A stretch of DNA of 64,000 bases from Myxococcales bacterium (GTDB lineage: Bacteria > Myxococcota_A > Bradymonadia > UBA7976 > UBA1532), in NCBI GenBank assembly GCA_020633435.1, contig JACKDP010000002.1, forward strand, positions 310,001 to 374,000, read 5' to 3'. The notes under the pieces are model-generated. The model was given only the letters and a program-made list of their open reading frames with translations, searched no databases and was not told where the DNA came from. A program made the translations under genes and the position numbers. This document shows, in pieces, positions 45,668-53,798 of the stretch (the stretch's first letter is position 1; each line of letters begins with the position of its first letter).

Positions 45668-46644
45668 CGCCGCTCCTGGAAGCCGTTGATCTCAAAGTCC
45701 ATTTTCCGGTGGGCCGGGGCCGCGTCGTGCGGGCCGTGGACGGGGTGAGCCTGGCCGTGCTGCCCGGCGAGACGCTGGGCATCGTGGGGGAGAGCGGGTC
45801 GGGGAAGTCGACGCTCGGCCGGGCCCTGCTGCGGCTGGAGCAGCCCACGGGCGGCCAGGTGCGGGCGTTCGGCGACGACGTGACCACCGCGTCGGAGCGC
45901 CACCTGCGGGCCGGCCTGCGCCGCCGCGCCGCGATGATCTTCCAGGATCCGCACCAGAGCCTGAACCCCCGGATGCGCATCGCGGAGGCGGTGGCCGAGC
46001 CCCTCGTCGTGCATCGGGTGGGCGACGCGGCGGCCCGGCGCGCGGCGGTGGCGGCGCTCCTGGCGCGGGTGGGGCTCGATCCGGCCGTGGCCACCCGCCG
46101 GCCCCACGCCTTCAGCGGCGGGCAGCTCCAGCGCGTCGGCATCGCCCGCGCCCTCGCCCTGGATCCGGCGGTGGTCGTGGCCGACGAGGCCGTGTCGGCC
46201 CTCGACGTGAGCGTGCGCGCCGGCGTCATCAACCTGATGCTCGACCTGCAGGCGGAGCGGGGCCTGGCCTGGGTCTTCATCGCCCACGACCTCGACGTCG
46301 TGCGCCTGGTCAGCCACCGCGTCGCCGTCATGTACCTGGGCCGCGTCGTGGAGCTGGCCCCCGCGGCGGCCCTCTTCGGTGATCCGCGCCACCCGTACAC
46401 CCGCTCGCTCCTGGCGGCGGCGCCGGTGCCCGATCCGCGGCGCCGCGAGGCCCCCGTCATCCTGCCCGGCGAGCCGCCGAGCCCGCTGGATCCGCCGGCC
46501 GGCTGCGCCTTCCACCCGCGCTGCCCGCTGGCCGAGGCCCGCTGCCGGGAGGCCGCCCCGCCGCTGCGCGTGGGCGCCGACGGGCGGGCCGTCGCCTGCC
46601 ACCTCGTCGACCCCGAGGGGATCGAGCCGGCCCCTCGCACGTAA
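45664..46644 (+). CDS. oppF: Oligopeptide/dipeptide ABC transporter ATPase (OppF/DppF type)
   Basis: A 326-aa protein starting at GTG in a GTGA overlap. It opens TPLLEAVDLKVHFPVGRGRVVRAVDGVSLAV, the usual OppF start. Walker A GESGSGKSTLGRALLRLEQPTGG, Q-loop FQDPHQSLNPRM, signature FSGGQLQRVGIARALALDP, Walker B VVVADEAVSALDVSVRAGV and switch IAHDLDVVRLVSHRVAVMYLGR. C-terminal HPYTRSLLAAAPVPDP and AGCAFHPRCPLAEARC complete the family. Together with the preceding gene it would form the nucleotide-binding heterodimer of a peptide or nickel importer. Confidence 0.9.
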   Translation: MTPLLEAVDLKVHFPVGRGRVVRAVDGVSLAVLPGETLGIVGESGSGKSTLGRALLRLEQPTGGQVRAFGDDVTTASERHLRAGLRRRAAMIFQDPHQSLNPRMRIAEAVAEPLVVHRVGDAAARRAAVAALLARVGLDPAVATRRPHAFSGGQLQRVGIARALALDPAVVVADEAVSALDVSVRAGVINLMLDLQAERGLAWVFIAHDLDVVRLVSHRVAVMYLGRVVELAPAAALFGDPRHPYTRSLLAAAPVPDPRRREAPVILPGEPPSPLDPPAGCAFHPRCPLAEARCREAAPPLRVGADGRAVACHLVDPEGIEPAPRT

Positions 46645-46705
46645 GAGTCGCCGCCCCTTCCGCCACGGAGGCGGCGCTGCCAGACTGGGCCGATTGGAGG
46701 ACCTG

Positions 46706-48490
46706 GTGCGCATCTGCCCGCAGTGTCAGACGGTTTTTCAGGAGGACGGGGTCTACTGCCCCCATGACCGCGCCGCCCTCCTGACGCTGCGCGCCGACGA
46801 CGCCCGCTGCGGCCAGCTCATCGACGGGCGCTACCTGCTGCTGGCCCGCATCGGCCGCGGGGGCATGGGCGCCGTCTACCGGGCCTGGCAGAGCTCCATG
46901 GATCGCGAGGTGGCGCTGAAGCTGCTGGCCGAGCCGGTGGCCGAGGCCCCCGTCGCCCTGGAGCGCTTCCTGCGCGAGGCCCGGGTGACGGCGGGGCTGC
47001 GCTGCCCCCACACCGTCCGCGTCTTCGACTTCGGCCAGCTCGCCGACGGCACCCCCTACCTGGCCATGGAGCTGGTGGAGGGCGTGACGCTCGACCAGCG
47101 CCTGCGCGACCAGGGCGCCCTGCCGCCGGCCCAGGCCATCGAGATCGTCCGCCAGATCAGCCTGGCGCTGGAGGAGGCCCACGGGCAGGGCCTCGTGCAC
47201 CGAGACCTCAAGCCCAGCAACGTGATGGTCACGCGGCTGGCGGACGGCGAGGACTTCGCCCGCGTCCTCGACTTCGGCGTCGCCAAGATCATGGACGACG
47301 ACGCCACCGCCCTCACCGCCGAGAACAGCAACCCCGGCACGCCGGCGTACATGGCCCCCGAGCAGGCCCGCAGCGAGCCCGTGGGCCCGCCGGCCGACGT
47401 CTACGCCGTGGCGGTGATGCTCTACGAGATGCTGACGGGCGAGCGGCCGTTCACGGGCAACAGCGCCGTGGCCGTGATGCTCCAGCACGCCCAGACGCCG
47501 CCCCCCCGCCTGAAGGAAAAGCGGCCTGATCTCGCGGGGGTGGACGCCCTCGACGTGGTGCTGCAGCGGGGCCTGGCCAAGCAGCCGACCGAGCGCTACC
47601 CCGACGCGGGGGCCCTGCGCGGCGACCTGGAGCGGCTGCGCACGGGCGAGGCCCCCACGGCGGCCCTGGCCCTCGCGGCGACGGTCGAGGCGGCCCGCCC
47701 GAAGACGCGGCGGCTGGGCATCAACCTCAAGGCGCTGGGCTGCTCGGTGCAGCTCGCGGTCGCGGTGGGGGCGCTGGCGCTGGCCATCCTGCCCACCTGG
47801 CGCGACGCGCCCGAGCCCGGCGAGACCGCGGGGGCGGCGGCCCCCGAGACGGAGGGCCCGGCGTCGCGCCTGCTGGCCGAGGCGCCGCCGTCGGTGGAGG
47901 CGGAGGTGCCGCCGCGGGACGAGGAGCCGGTGGACGACGAGAAGCGGCCCCTCCCATCGAAGGAGGAGGAGCGACCCGCGGAGGTGCGCGGCGAGGAGCC
48001 GCCTCGCCCGTCGCTGCCCGCGAGGGCGCCCGCGCCGGTCACACCGGCGCCCGCGCCGGTCGTGGTGCCGCCCCCGCCCCCGCCGCCCCCGCCGGCCGAC
48101 AAGGACAGCCGCGCGCAGGCCACGCTGCTGCCGCCCCAGGCCGCCGGCCCCTCGCCGGGCGGTGGCTTCGGAGGCGACGTCGAGCGCAAGGCGAAGATCC
48201 GCGGCAGCCTGGGCGCTGATGACGATGGCGTGCTGAGCGAGGGGGGCGGCGGCCCCGACCTGCGGGCGAGGGCGCTGGGCCGGCGGACCGATCTGGCCGT
48301 CTGCGGCGAGGCGCCGGCAGGGGCGGTGCTGCAGCTCGAGGTGGCGGCCGATGGCAGCGTGCGGCGGGCGGCGCTGCTCGATCCCGCCCACCGGGCCCAC
48401 CCGAGCGCGGCCTGCCTCGTCGAGCGCGCCCAGCGCTGGCGCTTCCCGATGCCGGGGGCCCCCACCACCCTCGAGGTCCCGCTCCGCTAG
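46706..48490 (+). CDS. Membrane Ser/Thr protein kinase with zinc-ribbon N-terminus
   Basis: A 594-aa protein. The GTG at 46706 follows GGAGG with a 5-nt spacer. Residues 4-20 form a zinc-ribbon-like CPQC...YCPHD. The Hanks-type kinase domain (~38-305) has IGRGGMGAVYRA, VALKLL, HRDLKPSN (H165-R-D), DFGVAKI (D189), GTPAYMAPEQ and DVYAVAVMLYEMLTGERPF. A transmembrane helix (~346-366, VQLAVAVGALALAILPTW) is followed by a Pro/Glu-rich region. A C-terminal TonB/AgmX-like piece ends the protein (GEAPAGAVLQLEVAADGSVRRAALLDP...AACLVERAQRWRFP). It signals from the cytoplasm to an extracytoplasmic tail. The stop codon sits on a CTAG palindrome shared with the convergent rarA stop. Confidence 0.9.
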   Translation: MRICPQCQTVFQEDGVYCPHDRAALLTLRADDARCGQLIDGRYLLLARIGRGGMGAVYRAWQSSMDREVALKLLAEPVAEAPVALERFLREARVTAGLRCPHTVRVFDFGQLADGTPYLAMELVEGVTLDQRLRDQGALPPAQAIEIVRQISLALEEAHGQGLVHRDLKPSNVMVTRLADGEDFARVLDFGVAKIMDDDATALTAENSNPGTPAYMAPEQARSEPVGPPADVYAVAVMLYEMLTGERPFTGNSAVAVMLQHAQTPPPRLKEKRPDLAGVDALDVVLQRGLAKQPTERYPDAGALRGDLERLRTGEAPTAALALAATVEAARPKTRRLGINLKALGCSVQLAVAVGALALAILPTWRDAPEPGETAGAAAPETEGPASRLLAEAPPSVEAEVPPRDEEPVDDEKRPLPSKEEERPAEVRGEEPPRPSLPARAPAPVTPAPAPVVVPPPPPPPPPADKDSRAQATLLPPQAAGPSPGGGFGGDVERKAKIRGSLGADDDGVLSEGGGGPDLRARALGRRTDLAVCGEAPAGAVLQLEVAADGSVRRAALLDPAHRAHPSAACLVERAQRWRFPMPGAPTTLEVPLR

Positions 48491-50697
48491 CGGCGCGCGA
48501 CCACCCAGGCCAGCCCGGTGTGCCAGGCGACGTCCCGGTCGACCCACCGGGCCCGCGTCCAGCGGCGCAGGGTGTCGACGTCGTCGGCCGCCAGCGTCGC
48601 GGCCAGGCGCTCGCCCCAGGCCCCCGTCCACCACCGCTCCAGCAGGCGGGCGGTGACGCGCAGGCGCCGCTCGACGGCGCCGTGCTCCACCTGGACGCTG
48701 AAGCCCGCGTTCTCGAAAAGCTCAGCGAGATCAGGGCCTTCCCAGGAGAGGCGGGCGTCCACGTCGGCGTGCAGGGCCTCCTCGGCGTCCCGCCAGCGGG
48801 CGTGCAGCTCGGCGGGCAGGCCCTCGGGGTGGGTGAGCTGGCTGAGGCGCTGGGCCAGCCGGGGCACGGGCTCGGCCAGCACCACGCGGCCATGGGGCGC
48901 GAGGCGGGCGGCGAGGACGGCGGGCAGGTCGCCCAGGCGCTCCAGGTGGCCGCCCAGCAGGTCGTGGGCCAGCACGCGGTCGAAGCGCAGGGCGTCGGCG
49001 TCGAGGGTGGCGGCGGCCTCGTCGAGGGGGCCCGTCAGGACGCGGGGCCGCAGCAGCTCGGGCAGGGCGGCCACCTGCTCGCGCAGCGTGCCGGCGTAGC
49101 GGGCGGCCTCGGCGGGATCGGCCTCGCTGATCCAGGCCACGACGCCCCCCTCCGGGGCGCGGCGCAGGGCCTCCCAGGTGAGGAAGCCGGTGCGGGCCCG
49201 CAGCTCGAGCACGAGGTGGTGGCGCTGGACCTCGGCGCGCTCGAACAGGCCGGCGCGGACGGCGGCCATGTGGTCGGCGGCCCCGGCGAGGGCGCGCTGG
49301 GCGAACCGGTGCAGCAGCGGGTCGTCGGGGCCGGTGGTCAGGCCCATGGGCTCGGCGGCCGTCACCTCGACGCTGGCGAGCTGGGCCTCGCGCCGCTGGA
49401 TGACCTGCTCGCGGATGCCGGCCTCATGGCCCTGGTCGGAGGGGGCGTAGAAGACCTGCCCCTGCAGCCCGGCGGGCAGGTACTGCTGGGCGACCCAGTG
49501 GTCGCGGTAGGCGTGGGGGTACAGGTAGCCGACGCCGTGGCCGAAGCCCTCGGCGTCGCGGTTGCCGTCCTTCAGGTGATCGGGCACGTCCTCCGTCCGC
49601 TCCCGCTCGACGGCGGCCAGGGCCGAGAAGAACCCCATGATGCTGTTGGACTTGGCCGCGGTCGCCACCACGAGCGTGGCCTGGGCCAGGTGGTAGCGGC
49701 CCTCGGGCATGCCCACGCGATCGAAGGCGGCGGCGCAGGCCTCGACGCGCACGAGGGCGTCGGGATCGGCCAGGCCCACGTCCTCGCTGGCCAGGATGAT
49801 GAGGCGGCGCAGGAGGAAGCGCGGATCCTCCCCGGCGTGGACCATGCGCGCGAGCCAGTAGAGGGCCGCGTCGGGGTCGCCGCCGCGGCAGCTCTTGATG
49901 AAGGCGCTGATGGCGTCGAAGTGGGCGTCGCCCTCTTTGTCGTAGAAGACGGCGCGGCGCTGGATGGACTCCTCGGCCACGCCCAGATCGACGACGACGC
50001 GGCCGTCCTCCCCGGGCGGGGTGGTCTCGACGGCCAGCTCGAGGGCGTTGAGCAGGGCGCGGGCGTCGCCGTTGGCCACGTCGACGAGGTGGTCGATGGC
50101 CTCGGGCAGCAGCGCGACGGGGCGGTCGCCGAAGCCGCGGTGCGGGTCGGCCAGGGCCTGCTCGGCGATGCGGCGCAGGTCGGCCTCGCCCAGGGGCTCC
50201 AGGCGGAAGATGCGCGAGCGCGAGACCAGCGCCTTGTTCACCTCGAAGTAGGGGTTCTCGGTGGTGGCGCCGACCAGGATGACGGTGCCGTTCTCCACCC
50301 AGGGCAGCAGGGCGTCCTGCTGGGCCTTGTTGAAGCGGTGCACCTCGTCGACGAAGAGGATGGTGCGGCGGCCCTGCTCGCCCCGGATGCGCTGGGCGCG
50401 ATCCACGGCCTCGCGGATGTCCTTCACCCCGCCGAGGACGGCGTTGATGGCGATGAACTCCGCGCGGGTGGAGTTGGCGATGACCCGGGCGAGGGTCGTC
50501 TTCCCGGTGCCGGGGGGGCCGTAGAAGATCAGGGAGCCGAGCTGGTCGGCCTGGATGGCCCGCCGCAGCAGGCGGCCGGGGCCGAGGATGGCGTCCTGGC
50601 CGACGTACTCGTCGAGGGTGCGCGGGCGCATCCGCGCGGCGAGGGGCGCCTCGCGCTCGGTCGCCTGCTGCCGGCGCCAGTCGAAGAGGTCGCTCAG
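48487..50697 (-). CDS. rarA: RarA-type recombination ATPase fused to a methyltransferase-like domain
   Basis: 736 aa if translation starts at CTG (50697), which overlaps the upstream stop as CTGA and has GAAGG at good spacing. This restores the typical RarA N-terminus LSDLFDWRRQQATEREAPLAARMRPRTLDEYVGQ. The first ATG (50631) would delete it. Residues ~25-450 are RarA/MgsA: Walker A FYGPPGTGKTTLARVIA, Walker B TILFVDEVHRFNKAQQD, ATTENPYFEVN, KEGDAHFDAISAFIKSCRGGDPDAALYWLARM and PHAYRDHWVAQQYLP. Residues ~500-730 resemble a class I SAM methyltransferase (HHLVLELRARTGFLTWEAL, FDRVLAHDLLGGHL, LAPHGRVVLAEPVPRL). A comparable long RarA fusion is known from cyanobacteria. RarA acts at stalled forks; the role of the added domain is unknown. 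Confidence 0.88.
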   Translation of the reverse strand: MSDLFDWRRQQATEREAPLAARMRPRTLDEYVGQDAILGPGRLLRRAIQADQLGSLIFYGPPGTGKTTLARVIANSTRAEFIAINAVLGGVKDIREAVDRAQRIRGEQGRRTILFVDEVHRFNKAQQDALLPWVENGTVILVGATTENPYFEVNKALVSRSRIFRLEPLGEADLRRIAEQALADPHRGFGDRPVALLPEAIDHLVDVANGDARALLNALELAVETTPPGEDGRVVVDLGVAEESIQRRAVFYDKEGDAHFDAISAFIKSCRGGDPDAALYWLARMVHAGEDPRFLLRRLIILASEDVGLADPDALVRVEACAAAFDRVGMPEGRYHLAQATLVVATAAKSNSIMGFFSALAAVERERTEDVPDHLKDGNRDAEGFGHGVGYLYPHAYRDHWVAQQYLPAGLQGQVFYAPSDQGHEAGIREQVIQRREAQLASVEVTAAEPMGLTTGPDDPLLHRFAQRALAGAADHMAAVRAGLFERAEVQRHHLVLELRARTGFLTWEALRRAPEGGVVAWISEADPAEAARYAGTLREQVAALPELLRPRVLTGPLDEAAATLDADALRFDRVLAHDLLGGHLERLGDLPAVLAARLAPHGRVVLAEPVPRLAQRLSQLTHPEGLPAELHARWRDAEEALHADVDARLSWEGPDLAELFENAGFSVQVEHGAVERRLRVTARLLERWWTGAWGERLAATLAADDVDTLRRWTRARWVDRDVAWHTGLAWVVARR

Positions 50698-51770
50698 GTG
50701 GCGGCCTTCTGCGCCTCGCGGATCAGCTCGAACTCCCGGTCGTAGAGCCGGATGTGATCGAGGACGATGCCGAGGTTGCTGCGGTTGGTGGCATCGTCGC
50801 GGACGCGATCGATGTCCTCCATCTGCCGGGCGATGTCGATGAGGCCCTCGACCAGGCGGTTGAGCAGGTCGAGGTCGCGGGTCTTGCGGTCCTGGCCCGC
50901 GAAGCCGGCCCGGTACTCCTCGAAGATGCCGTTGGCGGCCTCGCCGAGGGCCGAGACGAGCTCGGCGAGCTGGGTGCCGGCCTTGGCGGCGCGGATCTGG
51001 GCCAGCTCGTCGTTCCAGGCCTGGAGCCGGCCCGCGACGATCTCGGCGTTGCGGTCGTTGGTCTCGATGCCGGTGATGCCCCGCATCGCGGCCAGCGTCG
51101 CCTCCAGGTTCTCGATCATCCGCACGAGCAGGCCCGGGCGGCGCGACAGGCGGGAGCGCCCGGCGAAGTGATCGCGGTACAGGCCGAACTGGCTGTTCGC
51201 GACGCTCGCCAGGATGTCGCCGCGCTGGTCGGGCTCCCCGGTCGTCTGGGCCGTGCGGATCTCGGCGAGCTCGGCCTGGTACAGCCCCAGGTTCTCGCGG
51301 GCCGCCGTCAGCGCCTGCTTCAGCTCGCTGCTGTCGATGCGAGTGAGCTGCTCCTCCATGAGGGGCGCGAGCCGCTCCAGGTCGCCGATCATCTCGGTCA
51401 GCAGGCCGACGTCCCGCGTCGCGCGGTTGTGCCCGGCGAAGCTGCGGCGGTAGCGGCCGCTGGTGACGGCCGCCTGGTTGGCCAGGTGGTGGGCGTACAG
51501 GGCCTCGTCGCCGCCGGCCTGCGCCTGCTGGATGGCCTTGACCTCCTGGGCGTACAGGTCACGGTTCTCCCGCAGCACCCGGGCGAGCTGCATCTGCTGG
51601 GCGGCAGGCAGGCGCCGCAGGGCCCCCGTCAGCTCATCGGCCTCGCGGACCATGAGCTGCAAGGCCTTGGGATCCCGGGAGATTCGGGGCTGGCCGGCGT
51701 AGTGGGCCAGGTAGCGACGGTGCAGGGCGTCTGCCCGCTTGCGCAGGCTCTCGAGGTCGGTCTTGCTCAT
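50694..51770 (-). CDS. Four-repeat helical protein of unknown function
   Basis: A 358-aa, all-helical, charged protein without signal or membrane segment. Four tandem units of ~85-90 residues start with an aromatic-rich turn: RRYLAHYAGQPRISRDPKALQLMVREADEL, GRYRRSFAGHNRATRDVGLLTEMIGDLERL, GLYRDHFAGRSRLSRRPGLLVRMIENLEA and EEYRAGFAGQDRKTRDLDLLNRLVEGLIDI. The consensus is Y-x4-FAG-x-x-R-x-[ST]-R-D-x-x-LL-x-x-[ML]-[IV]. Each unit then has a second helix with an L-Y-x-x-E-[LV] pattern. Family not recognised. It is coupled to rarA by a CTGA overlap. A TATACT -10 lies only 9 nt before the ATG, suggesting a very short or absent leader. Confidence 0.7.
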   Translation of the reverse strand: MSKTDLESLRKRADALHRRYLAHYAGQPRISRDPKALQLMVREADELTGALRRLPAAQQMQLARVLRENRDLYAQEVKAIQQAQAGGDEALYAHHLANQAAVTSGRYRRSFAGHNRATRDVGLLTEMIGDLERLAPLMEEQLTRIDSSELKQALTAARENLGLYQAELAEIRTAQTTGEPDQRGDILASVANSQFGLYRDHFAGRSRLSRRPGLLVRMIENLEATLAAMRGITGIETNDRNAEIVAGRLQAWNDELAQIRAAKAGTQLAELVSALGEAANGIFEEYRAGFAGQDRKTRDLDLLNRLVEGLIDIARQMEDIDRVRDDATNRSNLGIVLDHIRLYDREFELIREAQKAAT

Positions 51771-51778
51771 GGGCGCGG

Positions 51779-51784
51779 AGTATA
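51779..51784 (-). promoter_or_regulatory. -10 element of the repeat protein-rarA operon
   Basis: TATACT (context GTGTATACTCC, minus strand), five of six to consensus. It lies 9 nt before the ATG, so transcription would start within a few bases of the start codon. Confidence 0.45.
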
Positions 51785-51902
51785 CACGCGAGGCCCGGGA
51801 GGGAACCTCACTTTTGGTCGGGTGGGCGCGGCCCCCGCCCCGCGGCCGCGGGCTTTACCCCGGGCCGCCCCTCCCGTAGCATCCGGGGCCCTGGAGGTAG
51901 GC

Positions 51903-52238
51903 ATGGCCACGATTTTCAAGCGCATTCTCGACGGTGAGATCCCGGCGGACGTGGTGTACGAGGACGACGACTGCCTGGCGTTCCGCGACATCAACCCCGC
52001 CGCCCCGACCCACATCCTGGTCATCCCCCGCAAGGAGATCGCCCGGGTGGACGCCGCCGAGGACGGCGACGAGGCGCTCCTCGGGCACCTGCTGCGGGTG
52101 GCCGGCCTGGTGGCGAGGCAGGAGGGGCTCTCGGGCTTCCGCCTCGTCATCAACAACGGCGCCAGCGCCGGGCAGACGGTCTTCCACCTGCACGTCCACG
52201 TCATCGGCGGGCGCTCCCTCGCCTGGCCGCCCGGCTGA
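51903..52238 (+). CDS. HIT-family nucleotide hydrolase (HinT-like)
   Basis: A 111-aa protein, the standard length for HinT. ATG at 51903 after GGAGG. It reads MATIFKRILDGEIPADVVYEDDDCLAFRDINPAAPTHILVIPRKEI through GFRLVINNGASAGQTVFHLHVHVIGGRSLAWPPG. The His triad is H95-x-H97-x-H99 with NGxxAGQ(T)V before it. It hydrolyses adenosine phosphoramidates or similar nucleotides in the cytosol. A TAGCAT site near 51878 may be its -10. Confidence 0.95.
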   Translation: MATIFKRILDGEIPADVVYEDDDCLAFRDINPAAPTHILVIPRKEIARVDAAEDGDEALLGHLLRVAGLVARQEGLSGFRLVINNGASAGQTVFHLHVHVIGGRSLAWPPG

Positions 52239-52247
52239 TCGGCCGCG

Positions 52248-53798
52248 GTGGGCGTCCTCGACACCCTGGCCATCCTGGCCATGTTCATGGCCGCGGGGGT
52301 GCTGCGCTCGTCGCGGCGGCAGGCCACCATCGGCTGGCCGGGGGCGGCGTGGGCCACCCTCGGGCTGGGCATCGTGGGGCTCGTCGTGCCCTCGCCCGCG
52401 GCCCTCGTCGCGGCCACGGTGGCGGGGCTGGGGGGGCTGCTGGCCCCGGCGCTGACCTTCGCCCTCGCCCGCCGGGCCGCGTCGCGGGGCCACTACGCCC
52501 GGGCGGCCCGCGTCGTCGGCGCCCTGGCCGCCGTCCGCCGGTCGCGCCAGATGCACCGCTGGCACGCGGCCTGGGCCGCCATCGACGCCTTCTACCGGGG
52601 CGACGCCCTGCCCGTGGAGCGCCTGCGCGACCGCCTGCGCGCCGAGGGTGATGCCTCCGCCGACCTGCTGGTGGACTGGCTGTCGGTGGCCACCCGCGCC
52701 TGGGCCGACCTGCTGCACAGCCCGGCGGTGGACGCCCAGTCCCGGGCCCTCTGCGAGCTGGGGGAGGTGGATCGCGGCGTGGAGCTGGCGGGCCGCAGCC
52801 TCGGGCGCCGGCTCTCGTGGAACGGGCTGCGCACCGCCCGCTACCTGTGGCTCGCCCCCATGGCGTTCTCGGGGCGGGTGGGCTCGCTCCTGGATCTCTG
52901 CCGGCTGCTGCGGCTCGACGGCCTGTCCACGGCGCTCTGGCACGCGACGGCGCTGGCCGCGGCGGGCGAGCCGGCCGAGGCGGCGCGGCGGCTCGACGTC
53001 CTGCTCACCCGCCCGGGCCTCCCCCCAGCGCTGCGGGCGGCCGCCGAGCAGCGGCGCGCGGCGCTCCCGGGTCCGCGCCCCCTCGGCGTGTCGGCGCGGG
53101 ACATCCTGGCCACCGCCGACGTGGAGGTGCGCGCCGGGCTGCGGCTGCGGGGCCGGCGGTGGTGGCTCGAGCCCGCCACGCTGCTGATCCTGGGCGGCAT
53201 CGCGGTGGGCTTCGCCCTGCAGATCGCCCGCGGCGGCAGCATGAACCCCTACGCGGCCTGGGCCCTCGGGGCCCTGCACGGGGGGACGTGGCCTGACCAG
53301 GTGTCCCGCATCTTCTCCTATGGTTTCCTGCACTTCGGCGTCATGCACCTGGCCGTGAACGCCCTCGTCATCGCCCTGCTCGGGCCGATGGTGGCGTCGA
53401 CGCTGGGCCGCCTGGGCCTGCTGGTCGTGTACCTGGGCGCCGTGGTCGGCGGGGGCGTCGGCATCGCGCTCGTGGGCTCGGACGGCCTGACGGTGGGGGC
53501 CTCGGGCGGGGCGATGGGCCTGCTGGGCGCCCTGCTCGTCGTGCTCTGGCGGCACCCGGCGCTGCAGGGGACGGCCACCGGGGACGCCGGGCGCCGCTTC
53601 GCCGTGAGCGTGGTGGTGGTGCAGGCGCTCTTCGACGGGGTGATGGCCGAGGTGAGCTTCGCGGGCCACGCCGCCGGGCTCGCGTCGGGGGCCCTCATCG
53701 CGCTGGCGTGGGTCTCGGCCCTGCGTCAGCTCAGCACGCCGGGCAGCGGCGGCGACGCCGTGTCGCCGAAGCGGGGCACGTCGGCGCCCATGGCCTGA
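52248..53798 (+). CDS. Rhomboid-family intramembrane protease with long N-terminal region
   Basis: A 516-aa protein starting at GTG (52248), 9 nt after the HIT gene. Residues 1-75 carry two hydrophobic helices. Residues ~80-290 are helical and TPR/DUF-like (RRSRQMHRWHAAWAAIDAFYRGD, LSTALWHATALAAAGEPAEAARRLDVLL). The rhomboid core runs from ~305 with ISRIFSYGFLHFGVMHLAVNALVIALLGPMV-type helices, catalytic GASGGAMG (Ser419) and SFAGHAAGLASG (His474). It would cut transmembrane substrates in the inner membrane. The C-terminal ~24 codons overlap the 3' end of the convergent DUF1552 gene by 73 bp. Confidence 0.85.
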   Translation: MGVLDTLAILAMFMAAGVLRSSRRQATIGWPGAAWATLGLGIVGLVVPSPAALVAATVAGLGGLLAPALTFALARRAASRGHYARAARVVGALAAVRRSRQMHRWHAAWAAIDAFYRGDALPVERLRDRLRAEGDASADLLVDWLSVATRAWADLLHSPAVDAQSRALCELGEVDRGVELAGRSLGRRLSWNGLRTARYLWLAPMAFSGRVGSLLDLCRLLRLDGLSTALWHATALAAAGEPAEAARRLDVLLTRPGLPPALRAAAEQRRAALPGPRPLGVSARDILATADVEVRAGLRLRGRRWWLEPATLLILGGIAVGFALQIARGGSMNPYAAWALGALHGGTWPDQVSRIFSYGFLHFGVMHLAVNALVIALLGPMVASTLGRLGLLVVYLGAVVGGGVGIALVGSDGLTVGASGGAMGLLGALLVVLWRHPALQGTATGDAGRRFAVSVVVVQALFDGVMAEVSFAGHAAGLASGALIALAWVSALRQLSTPGSGGDAVSPKRGTSAPMA

